From an uncultured Parvularculaceae bacterium (GTDB taxonomy: Bacteria; Pseudomonadota; Alphaproteobacteria; Caulobacterales; Parvularculaceae): 32,115 bases of DNA. The stretch spans positions 1-32,115 of the forward strand of contig CALLVA010000167.1 in assembly GCA_938010655.1 (NCBI GenBank), given 5' to 3'. A program made the translations under genes and the position numbers. Positions within the stretch are counted from its first letter, which is position 1. Each line of letters starts with the position of its first letter. The notes beneath the pieces were generated by a model. The model searched no databases and was not told the DNA's origin. It worked only from the letters and a program-made list of their open reading frames with translations. Below, in pieces: positions 24,494 through 32,115 of this stretch.

Positions 24494-24939
24494 TGCAGGA
24501 TTTTTTACTGTCAGCTTATCTCTGGATAAAGTCGCTACACTTAATCGCTGTGATCGCTTGGATGGCCGGCCTTATGTATCTACCGCGGCTCTATATTTAT
24601 CATATGGGAGCAGAGAAAGGCGGAGAAGCAGAAAAAAACTTTATCATTATGGAACGCCGCCTTTTGAAAGGCATCATGAACCCATCCATGATAGCAGTAT
24701 GGCTTCTCGGGATAATTTTATTGGTGGCACAGCCACAATATATGACTGAGCCTTGGTTTATCTTCAAATTTCTATGTGTGATTGGCATAACTGGTGTCCA
24801 CGGGGTCTATGGCGGGGCTTATAAAAAGTTTTTAGCGGGGGAGCGGCCAAAGACAGATAAATTTTGGCGGATCTGTAATGAAGTTCCGTTTATCTTAATG
24901 ATCATCATCGTCATTATGGTCATCGTGAAACCTTTTTGA
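24493..24939 (+). CDS. hemJ: Protoporphyrinogen oxidase HemJ
   Basis: A 148-residue inner-membrane protein of the HemJ (UPF0093) family, which oxidises protoporphyrinogen IX to protoporphyrin IX in bacteria lacking HemG and HemY. Four membrane helices are visible: about residues 11-30, 60-80, 90-108 and 127-147. LHLIAVIAWMAGLMYLPRLYIYH, near the N-terminus, holds the conserved His and Arg residues, and MERRLLKGIMNPSM and HGVYGGAYKKF are also conserved. It is coupled to hemE by a one-base overlap, so two heme steps are co-expressed. hemH, found between them in some relatives, is absent here. Confidence 0.94.
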   Translation: MQDFLLSAYLWIKSLHLIAVIAWMAGLMYLPRLYIYHMGAEKGGEAEKNFIIMERRLLKGIMNPSMIAVWLLGIILLVAQPQYMTEPWFIFKFLCVIGITGVHGVYGGAYKKFLAGERPKTDKFWRICNEVPFILMIIIVIMVIVKPF

Positions 24940-24971
24940 GGGCTTTAAATAGACCAAAGAGACGCATTTTC

Positions 24972-25001
24972 TTGACGAAGGCCTTGTTTTTGGTGTTTAA
25001 A
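24972..25001 (+). promoter_or_regulatory. Candidate rho promoter
   Basis: TTGACG (24972-24977) and TTTAAA (24996-25001) with an 18-base spacer resemble a sigma70 promoter (5/6 and 4/6 matches). It lies about 115 bases upstream of the rho start, leaving a long 5' leader. Confidence 0.35.
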
Positions 25002-25063
25002 GAAAAAAAGCGGGGCGTTCTGTCTCAGCTAATTTCATAAGACGTCATTCCCATATCGAAAAC

Positions 25064-25081
25064 GCGCGCTCCTTAGCGTGC
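25064..25081 (+). other. Hairpin in the rho 5' leader
   Basis: GCGCGCT (25064-25070) pairs with AGCGTGC (25075-25081), one G-T wobble, with a four-base loop, 33 bases before the rho ATG. Rho genes are often autoregulated through their leaders, so this structure could take part; that is inference. Confidence 0.3.
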
Positions 25082-25114
25082 CGTCTCTTTCTATTTATAA
25101 GGTTGTCCCTGCTC

Positions 25115-26386
25115 ATGTTGCCAAGTGCGATCACGCTTCAAGAACTCAAAGATAAGTCTCCTGCCGAACTGGTTTCTTTTGCCGAAGAGGTTGGTGTTGA
25201 AAATGCATCCACCATGCGCAAACAAGACATGTTGTTCGCTATTTTGAAAGAAATGGCTGAACAGGACGTGGAAATCAGCGGCGGCGGCGTGTTGGAAATC
25301 TTGCCGGACGGGTTTGGTTTTTTACGATCCCCAGAAGCGAACTACCTTGCGGGACCAGATGATATTTATGCGTCGCCAAATGTGATCCGCAAATTTGCGT
25401 TGAAAACAGGCGATACTGTTGTTGGCGAGATACGCAGTCCGAAAGATGGCGAACGCTATTTTGCGATGACGAAGGTTAGCACCATCAACTTTGAAGATCC
25501 TGAAAAGGTGAAACATAAAGTTCACTTCGATAATCTCACCCCATTATACCCTGATGAGCGGTTGAAAATGGAAATTGAGACGAAAGAAGGCAAAGACTTT
25601 TCAGCACGAGTGATCGATTTGGTCGCGCCGCTCGGAAAAGGACAACGTGCCTTGATTGTTGCGCCGCCGCGAACAGGTAAGACAGTTCTTCTTCAAAATA
25701 TTGCCCATTCGATTACGGCGAACCACCCAGAATGTTATCTGATTGTTTTGCTGATTGATGAACGCCCAGAAGAGGTGACGGACATGCAGCGATCTGTGAA
25801 AGGGGAAGTTGTTTCTTCCACTTTTGATGAACCTGCAAGTCGCCATGTTGCTGTATCTGAAATGGTGATTGAAAAAGCAAAACGTCTTGTGGAACATGGC
25901 CGCGATGTTGTTATTTTGCTGGATTCGATCACGCGTTTAGGCCGGGCCTATAATACGGTTGTTCCTTCATCTGGTAAGGTTCTAACGGGGGGCGTGGATG
26001 CGAATGCGCTTCAACGCCCAAAACGTTTCTTTGGTGCGGCCCGAAATATTGAAGAGGGCGGCTCTCTCACCATTATCGCGACAGCTTTGATTGATACTGG
26101 CTCGAAAATGGATGAAGTAGTGTTTGAAGAATTTAAAGGCACCGGCAACTCTGAAGTCGTGCTGGATCGTAAAGTGGCAGATAAGCGAACCTTCCCGGCG
26201 ATTGATATTGCCAAATCCGGTACGCGGAAAGAAGACTTACTTGTCTCGAAGGAAGACCTTTCAAAAGTATTTATCTTGCGCCGTATTCTATCTCCGATGG
26301 GGTCTGGAGATGCGATCGACTTCTTGCTGGATAAGCTACGCCAGACAAAAACCAATGCCGATTTCTTCGATTCTATGAATACTTAG
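25115..26386 (+). CDS. rho: Transcription termination factor Rho
   Basis: A 423-residue hexameric RNA helicase that terminates transcription. The N-terminal domain begins [27 protein letters not shown]. The primary RNA-binding cold-shock-like domain has [25 protein letters not shown]. Walker A is [17 protein letters not shown] and Walker B is [16 protein letters not shown]. The Q- and R-loop segments [27 protein letters not shown] and [13 protein letters not shown] are conserved. ATG 25115 is preferred; a TTG at 25103 would add four residues but has no ribosome binding site at proper spacing, while AAGG at 25099-25102 serves the ATG at 12 bases. It follows hemJ after 175 bases with a candidate promoter of its own. 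Confidence 0.97.
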   Translation: MLPSAITLQELKDKSPAELVSFAEEVGVENASTMRKQDMLFAILKEMAEQDVEISGGGVLEILPDGFGFLRSPEANYLAGPDDIYASPNVIRKFALKTGDTVVGEIRSPKDGERYFAMTKVSTINFEDPEKVKHKVHFDNLTPLYPDERLKMEIETKEGKDFSARVIDLVAPLGKGQRALIVAPPRTGKTVLLQNIAHSITANHPECYLIVLLIDERPEEVTDMQRSVKGEVVSSTFDEPASRHVAVSEMVIEKAKRLVEHGRDVVILLDSITRLGRAYNTVVPSSGKVLTGGVDANALQRPKRFFGAARNIEEGGSLTIIATALIDTGSKMDEVVFEEFKGTGNSEVVLDRKVADKRTFPAIDIAKSGTRKEDLLVSKEDLSKVFILRRILSPMGSGDAIDFLLDKLRQTKTNADFFDSMNT

Positions 26387-26404
26387 ACGAAAAACATTCA
26401 GTGA

Positions 26405-27337
26405 TTAGAGACAAGCGGCGGGCGATAATGTTCCGCCGTTTTTTCTTATTTGGGAGACAGCAGCAGCAGGCGTATCTGTTGCCAAGATGTCCACACCGTT
26501 TGAGATAAAATCAGTATAAAGATTATATGAACCAGCTTTGGCAATCTTTTTATCAATAGAATTGCGGCCGCCAAGGGTCCCAAAAATAACCTCAATGCCT
26601 TTATTATCCAAGGTTTTATAGAGCGCTTCATCGGTTTCACTATTCCCAGTCCAAGCGAGGACTTGATTTGAGGGGATTCCGCTATCTTCAAATTTCGCTA
26701 ACTTATCGCCATCTGTGATCGTGACTGAAATCATGGCATCTGGCATTTTGCGATGCAGAATCTTCGCTTGGGCCAAAGTGTAAGCGATAAACAGAACACG
26801 TTTTTCCGCCCCTGCCTTTTTTACAGCAGCAATAACATCATCATAATCAACAGAGCGTTTCATATCGAGCTGTAAAATCGTTTTTCCATCTGCCCAGGTC
26901 AGAGCTTCTTCAAGAGTAGGGGGTCTTTCAGACAAAACCTTGCTGTTCTCAACGATGCGCAAAGCGTCAAACTTTGTGCGACTTAAATCCGCAATAGGGC
27001 CTGTGCCATTTGTGGTGCGATTAACGGTGTCATCATGCATCAAAACCAATGTGCCATCCGCGATTGAGGCAACATCAATTTCCATCATGGCTGGGCTTAT
27101 GGCTAATGTATTTGCCATCCCCAAAATTGAGTTTTCCGGGTTGCCTCCGCGATGAGCGCTAATTATGGGAATGAGGTTTTCATCCATACAGTTGAAAAAA
27201 TCAGGCAAAGACGAATTGATGGCAAAAATATCATCCTTGGACTGAATAATATCTTCAGAAGGAGAGGGTGTCTCAGATATATTTTGCGAGCAGGCGATTA
27301 GGGCAAGCAATGGCAATGTGATGACAAATTTATTCAT
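26405..27337 (-). CDS. Glycerophosphodiester phosphodiesterase family lipoprotein
   Basis: A 310-residue GDPD-fold protein. A signal peptide ends in the lipobox LIAC (residues about 13-16), so the enzyme is probably lipid-anchored in the periplasm or outer membrane. Catalytic motifs are present: ISAHRGGNPENS with the His/Arg and Glu, MEIDVASIADGTLVLMHDDTVNRTTNG with the metal-binding Glu-Asp and second His, and LQLDMKRSVD in the barrel. Members hydrolyse glycerophosphodiesters to glycerol-3-phosphate and an alcohol; the substrate here is unknown. GAGG lies 7-10 bases upstream of the start. Its last codons overlap the terminator hairpin of convergent rho. Confidence 0.87.
   Translation of the reverse strand: MNKFVITLPLLALIACSQNISETPSPSEDIIQSKDDIFAINSSLPDFFNCMDENLIPIISAHRGGNPENSILGMANTLAISPAMMEIDVASIADGTLVLMHDDTVNRTTNGTGPIADLSRTKFDALRIVENSKVLSERPPTLEEALTWADGKTILQLDMKRSVDYDDVIAAVKKAGAEKRVLFIAYTLAQAKILHRKMPDAMISVTITDGDKLAKFEDSGIPSNQVLAWTGNSETDEALYKTLDNKGIEVIFGTLGGRNSIDKKIAKAGSYNLYTDFISNGVDILATDTPAAAVSQIRKNGGTLSPAACL
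26413..26445 (+). terminator. Intrinsic terminator of rho, inside the 3' end of the convergent gene
   Basis: AAGCGGCGG (26413-26421) pairs with CCGCCGTTT (26433-26441) around an 11-base loop, followed by a T-run (26439-26444). It lies 26 bases after the rho stop, and the same bases encode the last residues of the GDPD lipoprotein on the minus strand. Confidence 0.8.
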
Positions 27338-27405
27338 GAGGGAACCTCGTCAAACGATATAGAATGTGGCACATATCTATCGAATTTATAAAAGGCGGAT
27401 AATAC

Positions 27406-27648
27406 ATGAAGCTCACGATTAATATAGATTGCACGCCCGAAGAAGCGCGGGCTTTTTTTGGGCAGCCTGATGTCACGTCTATTAATAAAATCATTGTCGA
27501 AGAACTCGAAAAAAACACCCGGGATAATTTGGACAAGTTGGCTGATCCGGCAAAATTCTTCGAAAAAGCCTATGCGAGCGGCGGCTCTATGGAGCAAATG
27601 CAGAATATGTTTGCGGCCATGATGGCTGGTACTGCTGGCAAGAAATAG
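27406..27648 (+). CDS. Small DUF6489-type protein
   Basis: An 80-residue protein beginning KLTINIDCTPEEARAFFGQPDVTSINKIIVEEL, a pattern I recognise as the DUF6489 family of short alphaproteobacterial proteins, whose function is unknown. The C-terminal half is helical and amphipathic with a methionine-rich segment (MEQMQNMFAAMMAG). There is no signal peptide or catalytic motif. AAAGG lies upstream of the start. It is 16 bases from mnmE, so the two are probably co-transcribed, and it is divergent from the GDPD gene. Confidence 0.75.
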   Translation: MKLTINIDCTPEEARAFFGQPDVTSINKIIVEELEKNTRDNLDKLADPAKFFEKAYASGGSMEQMQNMFAAMMAGTAGKK

Positions 27649-27664
27649 ATAGGCCTGGATTTTC

Positions 27665-28996
27665 ATGGCGCGGGCTGATGAGACTATTTTTGCATTATCA
27701 TCAGGCGCAGGCCGTGCTGGTGTTGCGGTTTTTCGGCTGAGCGGCCCGCAAAGTATTGAAATTACTCATAAAATTTGCAAACCTCTCAAGCAAATGGGCC
27801 ATGTCTATGTTAGAAGTATGGCCAATCCAGCCACGAATGAATTAATTGATAAGGGGGTCGTTTTCCTCTTTAAAGCGCCGAGCAGCTTTACCGGGGAGGA
27901 TATGGCGGAGCTTCAAACTCATGGGTCTTTGGCTGTTATAAAAGCGATGACCGATGTGTTGATCTTTTTGGGCGCGAGACCAGCTGATCCAGGTGAATTT
28001 ACGGAACGTAGTTTTCGCAATGGCAAGATGGATTTAACCCAAGTCGAAGCGCTTGCGGATTTGATTGAAGCTGAAACAGACAAACAGCGCAAAGGCGCGC
28101 TGGGGCAACTTGGCGGGCATCTTTCTAAGGTGGGGGCAGAATGGCGCAAAAAACTTATTGGCGCTTTGTCCCCCCTGGAAGCAGCGATTGATTTCCCGGA
28201 TGAAGATGACATTCCTGCGGAAATAGAAGCCAGAGCAAAACCTGTATTAGAGACATTAATTGAAGACCTGCGCGGTTTCTTAAAGGGGAGCGAAAACGCA
28301 CAGCGCTTGCGCAAGGGGGTTACAATCGTCTTGGTTGGACCGCCCAATTCAGGAAAATCGACGCTCTTAAATTGGCTGGCCGGAAGCGACATCGCCATCG
28401 TCTCAGACTTAGCGGGCACCACCCGCGACACGATTGAAGCGCGGCTTGATCTGGCAGGGATACCCGTTACCCTAATTGATACGGCAGGACTTCGAACAAA
28501 GACCGACGATGTGATAGAGATTGAAGGCATGCGCCGCACGATGGCGAAGGCCAAAGAAGCGGATCTTCGGATTGGGCTGATATCTGCCGACGAAACAACC
28601 TCTCTAAATTTGATCAAAGAAAGCTTGAGCTCTGAGGATTTGATCGTTTGGAACAAGACCGATATTTCTGACGCAAGGAAGCTCACCCATGAGGGCATAA
28701 AAATTTCTGCCAAAACAGGCGAGGGGATGGATGCTTTTTTGGCGCTGCTAGAGCAGAAGGTCACATCGCTTTGCGGCAGCGGCGAGGAGCCAGCTTTGAC
28801 CCGCGCACGACATGTATATGCTGTCAGAGAAGCGATCACCTCTTTAGAGCGAGCGATCCATATGCTCCAAGCAGGGCCGGAAATGGTCGCTGAAGATGTT
28901 CGTCGAGCCATCCAATCGCTTGGATATCTAACAGGGGATGTTGGCGTGGAAGACATATTAGGTGAAATCTTTTCTTCTTTCTGCATCGGTAAATAA
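27665..28996 (+). CDS. mnmE: tRNA modification GTPase MnmE
   Basis: A 443-residue MnmE (TrmE), which with MnmG installs 5-carboxymethylaminomethyl on wobble uridine 34 of certain tRNAs using tetrahydrofolate and GTP hydrolysis. The N-terminal folate-binding domain starts FALSSGAGRAGVAVFRLSGP. The inserted G domain has G1 GPPNSGKSTLLN, G2/G3 regions TTRDTIEARLDLAGIPVTLIDTAG, and G4 NKTD. The C-terminal active Cys is in the FCIGK ending. It lies 156 bases upstream of its partner mnmG, and two parS-like sites occupy that gap, the first beginning two bases after the stop. Confidence 0.97.
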   Translation: MARADETIFALSSGAGRAGVAVFRLSGPQSIEITHKICKPLKQMGHVYVRSMANPATNELIDKGVVFLFKAPSSFTGEDMAELQTHGSLAVIKAMTDVLIFLGARPADPGEFTERSFRNGKMDLTQVEALADLIEAETDKQRKGALGQLGGHLSKVGAEWRKKLIGALSPLEAAIDFPDEDDIPAEIEARAKPVLETLIEDLRGFLKGSENAQRLRKGVTIVLVGPPNSGKSTLLNWLAGSDIAIVSDLAGTTRDTIEARLDLAGIPVTLIDTAGLRTKTDDVIEIEGMRRTMAKAKEADLRIGLISADETTSLNLIKESLSSEDLIVWNKTDISDARKLTHEGIKISAKTGEGMDAFLALLEQKVTSLCGSGEEPALTRARHVYAVREAITSLERAIHMLQAGPEMVAEDVRRAIQSLGYLTGDVGVEDILGEIFSSFCIGK

Positions 28997-28997
28997 A

Positions 28998-29013
28998 TGT
29001 TTCACGTGAAACA
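28998..29013. promoter_or_regulatory. parS centromere-like site 1
   Basis: TGTTTCACGTGAAACA is a perfect 16-base palindrome and matches the conserved bacterial chromosomal parS consensus recognised by ParB. It lies immediately after the mnmE stop, about 2.6 kb upstream of parA and 5.5 kb from the putative oriC, which fits the known parS position in alphaproteobacteria. Confidence 0.9.
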
Positions 29014-29068
29014 CTCCGGCTCTTTTATGTAAATCAATCTTCAAATTTGACTCGAGTTAAACTCAAAT

Positions 29069-29084
29069 TGTTCCACGTGGAACA
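29069..29084. promoter_or_regulatory. parS centromere-like site 2
   Basis: TGTTCCACGTGGAACA is a second perfect palindrome, differing from site 1 at the symmetric positions 5 and 12. It lies 55 bases beyond site 1 in the same mnmE-mnmG gap, so ParB could load on both copies. Confidence 0.88.
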
Positions 29085-29152
29085 CCTTTTATAAGCGTCC
29101 AGATCAACACTTTTCACTGGCTTCTATTCCTATAGATCGCTACATCACCTCC

Positions 29153-31039
29153 ATGTCTGAAAACGCACAATATGATGTGATCGTCATTGGGGGAGGCCAT
29201 GCGGGCTGCGAAGCTGCCGCCGCCGCGGCGCGAGCTGGCGCTCGAACATTGTTGGCGACCCACAAGATTGAGACGATCGGAGAGATGTCCTGCAACCCGG
29301 CTATTGGAGGATTGGGCAAAGGCCATTTGGTTCGTGAGATCGATGCATTGGATGGGTTGATGGCGCGGGTAATTGATCAATCTGGTATTCAGTTTCGAAT
29401 GCTCAATCGCTCCAAGGGACCAGCTGTGCGTGGGCCCCGTGCGCAAGCGGATCGCAAACTTTATCGCGAGACGATGCAGCAGCTTTTGCGCAAGCAACCC
29501 AATCTGACAATTGAGAGCCATAGCGTCGAAGACTTGATCGTGGAAACCGGAAAAATTGCCGGGATTGTCACGAAAGATGGTGCGGCGATTAGGGCCCCAG
29601 CTGTAGTTCTCACGACGGGGACTTTTTTGAAAGGGATGATCCATATCGGCGATAAGCGCATTCCGGCTGGACGGGTTGGGGAAGAGCCTGCCATCGGATT
29701 GTCGAACCGTCTTTATTATTTGGGCTTGCCAATGGGCCGACTGAAAACGGGAACCCCGGCCCGGCTTGATGGACGAACAATTGAGTGGGATAGGCTGGAA
29801 ATGCAACCAGCTGATAAAACGCCAATCCCTTTTTCTTTTTTGAATGAAGAAATTCATGTGAAACAAATTGAGTGTGGCATCACCTATACGACGCCCGAAA
29901 CCCATAAAGTGATTGCAGACAATATTGATAAATCCGCTGTTTATGGCGGCGCGATTTCCGGGCAGGGACCGCGTTATTGTCCGTCCATTGAAGACAAAGT
30001 CGTCCGCTTCGCGGAACGAAATCAGCATCAGGTGTTTTTGGAACCTGAGGGTTTGGACGATCACTCGGTCTATCCAAATGGTATTTCTACCTCCTTGCCA
30101 GAAGATGTGCAGGCCGCATTTTTGAAGACCATCCCTGGTTTGGAAAATGCTAAAGTCATTCGATATGGCTATGCGATCGAATATGATTATGTGGACCCGC
30201 GTGCATTGACGAATACGCTTCAGGTGAAGGTGTTGCCAGGCCTGTATTTGGCGGGGCAGATTAATGGCACCACAGGATATGAAGAAGCGGGCGCGCAAGG
30301 TTTGATGGCGGGTGTAAATGCCGCTCGAAGCGTTGAGGGGTCTGCTCCTTTTATCTTGGATCGGTCGCAAGCTTATATTGGTGTGATGATTGATGATCTT
30401 ATCTCTCGCGGCGTCACTGAGCCTTATCGGATGTTCACGTCCAGAGCTGAATATCGCCTGACATTGCGCGCGGATAATGCTGACCAAAGGTTGACCGCGC
30501 TGGGTGTTGAGGCTGGGGTCGTAAAAGAAGAGCGCGCTGCATTGTTCCACGTGAAACAAAATGCTTTGGCTGAGGCTAGAAGCTGGGCTGCTCAAACCAA
30601 ATTGTCTCCTTCTAAAGCGCAAGAATTTGGGATCAAGGTGACTCAAGATGGCCGCAAACGGACTGTGCTGGAATATCTTGCCTATCCGGGGATCACCTCC
30701 AAGACGTTGGAATCCCTCTGGTCGGAATTGGCGACCATGCGAGAAGATGTCTGCGAACAGCTGGAAATTGACGCGCTTTATGCAGGATATATGGATCGCC
30801 AACAGGCTGATATTTCCGCTTTCAAAAAAGATGAGGCGCTGATCATTCCAGAGAATATGGACTATGCCTTGATCACTGGTCTTTCAAATGAGGTCCGGCA
30901 AAAGCTTGAAAAAGCGCAACCTGCCACGATTGGTCAGGCGGGGCGGATCGAGGGGGTAACCCCTGCCGCAATGGCGCTGGTGTTGTCGTGGATCCATAAA
31001 AATACCTCTCCTCAAAATAGGAAACCTAATGTTCACTGA
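29153..31039 (+). CDS. mnmG: tRNA uridine-5-carboxymethylaminomethyl synthesis enzyme MnmG
   Basis: A 628-residue FAD-dependent enzyme (GidA), partner of MnmE in wobble uridine modification. The FAD-binding loop is [22 protein letters not shown]. Signature 1 is [22 protein letters not shown] with the conserved Cys, and signature 2 is [20 protein letters not shown]. The C-terminal tRNA/MnmE-binding helical domain includes [22 protein letters not shown] and [17 protein letters not shown]. Length is normal. It overlaps rsmG by 11 bases. A parS site is embedded in the coding sequence at 30543-30558, where it encodes part of LFHVKQN without disrupting the frame. Confidence 0.97.
   Translation: MSENAQYDVIVIGGGHAGCEAAAAAARAGARTLLATHKIETIGEMSCNPAIGGLGKGHLVREIDALDGLMARVIDQSGIQFRMLNRSKGPAVRGPRAQADRKLYRETMQQLLRKQPNLTIESHSVEDLIVETGKIAGIVTKDGAAIRAPAVVLTTGTFLKGMIHIGDKRIPAGRVGEEPAIGLSNRLYYLGLPMGRLKTGTPARLDGRTIEWDRLEMQPADKTPIPFSFLNEEIHVKQIECGITYTTPETHKVIADNIDKSAVYGGAISGQGPRYCPSIEDKVVRFAERNQHQVFLEPEGLDDHSVYPNGISTSLPEDVQAAFLKTIPGLENAKVIRYGYAIEYDYVDPRALTNTLQVKVLPGLYLAGQINGTTGYEEAGAQGLMAGVNAARSVEGSAPFILDRSQAYIGVMIDDLISRGVTEPYRMFTSRAEYRLTLRADNADQRLTALGVEAGVVKEERAALFHVKQNALAEARSWAAQTKLSPSKAQEFGIKVTQDGRKRTVLEYLAYPGITSKTLESLWSELATMREDVCEQLEIDALYAGYMDRQQADISAFKKDEALIIPENMDYALITGLSNEVRQKLEKAQPATIGQAGRIEGVTPAAMALVLSWIHKNTSPQNRKPNVH
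30543..30558. promoter_or_regulatory. parS centromere-like site 3, inside mnmG
   Basis: TGTTCCACGTGAAACA equals the consensus parS of Bacillus and related chromosomal sites, and lies about 1.1 kb upstream of parA within the mnmG coding frame, where the codons read LFHVKQ. It differs from a perfect palindrome only at one symmetric pair. Confidence 0.88.
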
Positions 31040-31658
31040 TCCCCGATGGAGCAGCTTTGAATTGACGGAGCGCGCCCGCGCCCGTCTCCAAGCCTATAAT
31101 ACACTCCTTCAGGATTGGGGGGGACGCATTAATTTGGTGGCCCGATCTACTTTGCCAGAAGCGGAAGAGCGACACTTTCTAGACTCAGCGCAGCTCATGC
31201 CCCTTCTTCCGGCTGGGTGTAAGCAGATGCTAGACTTTGGTTCCGGTGCTGGTTTTCCAGCTTTGGTGATCGCCATTCTGGCTGCGGAAAAGCCTGAGCT
31301 CCAAGATATGAAAATCACGCTTCTCGAAAGCACGGGCAAAAAATGCCACTTCCTGCAAACCGTGGTGGATGATCTTGGCTTGGACCAGGTAACCATCGAG
31401 AACCGGCGGGTTGAAGCAAGCTCAAAGCTGAAAGCGGATGTCATTACAGCGCGCGCCTTAGCGAATTTGGACAAATTATTGACCCTTTCGTTTCCTTATT
31501 TGAAACCCGAAACGATATGTCTTTTTCTTAAGGGCGAACGGGCAACAAGTGAATTGACGGATGCCGCGGCGCAGTGGACAATGGAGGCCATACCTCACAA
31601 AAGTATGACCCATGAGTTGGCGCAAATACTTGAAATCAGGAAGATAAAACGTGTCTGA
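31029..31658 (+). CDS. rsmG: 16S rRNA (guanine527-N7)-methyltransferase RsmG
   Basis: A 209-residue SAM-dependent methyltransferase (GidB) that methylates G527 of 16S rRNA. The N-terminal region has [30 protein letters not shown], with the conserved N-L-V and RHFLDS features. The SAM-binding motif is [18 protein letters not shown], followed by [39 protein letters not shown] is the conserved later motif. It overlaps mnmG by 11 bases at its start and parA by 8 bases at its end, so the three are translationally coupled. Confidence 0.96.
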   Translation: MFTDPRWSSFELTERARARLQAYNTLLQDWGGRINLVARSTLPEAEERHFLDSAQLMPLLPAGCKQMLDFGSGAGFPALVIAILAAEKPELQDMKITLLESTGKKCHFLQTVVDDLGLDQVTIENRRVEASSKLKADVITARALANLDKLLTLSFPYLKPETICLFLKGERATSELTDAAAQWTMEAIPHKSMTHELAQILEIRKIKRV

Positions 31659-32115
31659 GTCAACATTATCCTCCCCGAAAAAAGCCCCTCGCATTTTGGC
31701 CATTGCGAACCAAAAAGGGGGGGTTGGTAAAACAACGACGGCCATCAATCTTGGTACTACTCTCGCCGCGATTGGTGAAAAAGTGCTCATTATTGATCTC
31801 GATCCGCAGGGCAACGCTTCCACGGGTCTCGGTGTGGACGCTTCAAACCGGAAGATCAGTACTTATGATGTGCTGATGGGAGAAGCAAATCTCGCAGATA
31901 CGGAGCAAGTGACCAATGTTCCGCGTTTGACGATTGCCCCGGCGGATGTTGGCTTGGCCGGTGCTGAGATTGAGCTGATTGATGTAGAAGACCACCATTT
32001 CTGCTTAGCCCGGGCGATTGAAAAATTTGCCAAAGCGCGGCCAGACATTACGTATATCATGATTGATTGTCCGCCGTCTTTGAGCTTGCTGACCATCAAT
32101 GCGATGGCCGCGGCA
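31651..32115 (+). CDS. parA: Chromosome partitioning ATPase ParA (cut by window end)
   Basis: The first 155 residues of a ParA/Soj-type ATPase; the rest lies beyond the window. The deviant Walker A motif is ANQKGGVGKTTTAINLG, with the signature lysine. DLDPQGNASTGLG (Walker A' and switch I) and IDCPPSLSLLTINAM (Walker B) follow. It works with ParB bound at parS to segregate replicated origins, and parB should follow downstream. The start is GTG at 31651, inside the last codons of rsmG, with AGGAAG 7-12 bases upstream. An N-terminal extension of about 13 residues ([13 protein letters not shown]) precedes the fold. Confidence 0.95.
   Translation, partial: MSESTLSSPKKAPRILAIANQKGGVGKTTTAINLGTTLAAIGEKVLIIDLDPQGNASTGLGVDASNRKISTYDVLMGEANLADTEQVTNVPRLTIAPADVGLAGAEIELIDVEDHHFCLARAIEKFAKARPDITYIMIDCPPSLSLLTINAMAAA

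Noticed and set aside
27919-28986. A 355-codon open frame on the minus strand opposite mnmE
   Set aside because: Antisense shadow of MnmE: serine-rich translation without recognisable motifs.
29114-30802. A 562-codon open frame on the minus strand opposite mnmG
   Set aside because: It is wholly antisense to a well-supported MnmG, and its translation is low-complexity and unlike any family; it arises from mnmG codon composition.

Overview
The window is chromosomal DNA from an alphaproteobacterium of moderate GC content; order and genus cannot be fixed from sequence alone. The evidence is gene order. The block Smr / mltA / Tim44-like / fxsA / secB / dnaQ / coaE / aroE / maf / PPSR, a gene-free gap, then hemE / hemJ / rho / mnmE / mnmG / rsmG / parA is the arrangement around the replication origin of many alphaproteobacteria. 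In Caulobacter and Rickettsia oriC lies between hemE and the RP001 homologue, which here corresponds to the PPSR gene. The gap at 23006-23458 is therefore the best oriC candidate. Three near-canonical parS sites (two intergenic, one inside mnmG) lie 5.5-7.5 kb away beside parA.

Layout. 1-4040: a small membrane protein, an AmpG-like permease, a lipoprotein, an adenosine kinase and a four-helix membrane protein. 4118-7248 (minus): a histidine operon hisB-hisH-hisA-hisF-hisE with very tight spacing. 7410-9728: a DUF937 protein with a strong terminator, then an amidase predicted to be a lipoprotein. 9798-13987: hslV and hslU, unusually split by two glycosyltransferase genes on the opposite strand. 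14156-15520: a membrane-anchored protein that looks like a strongly diverged prephenate dehydratase plus ACT domain. 15579-18221 (minus): Smr, MltA and Tim44-like genes. 18374-19390 (plus): fxsA and secB. 19387-23005 (minus): PPSR-maf-aroE-coaE-dnaQ. 23459-26386 (plus): hemE-hemJ-rho. 26405-27337 (minus): a lipoprotein glycerophosphodiesterase. 27406-32115 (plus): a DUF6489 gene, mnmE, mnmG, rsmG and the start of parA, cut by the window end.

Most genes are housekeeping: histidine and aromatic amino-acid synthesis, heme and CoA synthesis, protein export and quality control, tRNA U34 modification, 16S rRNA methylation, transcription termination and chromosome segregation. The most unusual points are (1) the prephenate-dehydratase-like protein with a C-terminal membrane helix, preceded by an inverted repeat; (2) aroE interrupted by one in-frame TGA at a conserved glycine position, with the remaining 37 codons intact up to coaE; (3) the glycosyltransferase pair inside hslVU; (4) the oriC/parS architecture, with one parS doubling as mnmG coding sequence; and (5) a perfect CtrA-type motif upstream of the DUF937 gene. 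I saw no tRNA or rRNA gene, CRISPR array or insertion sequence.
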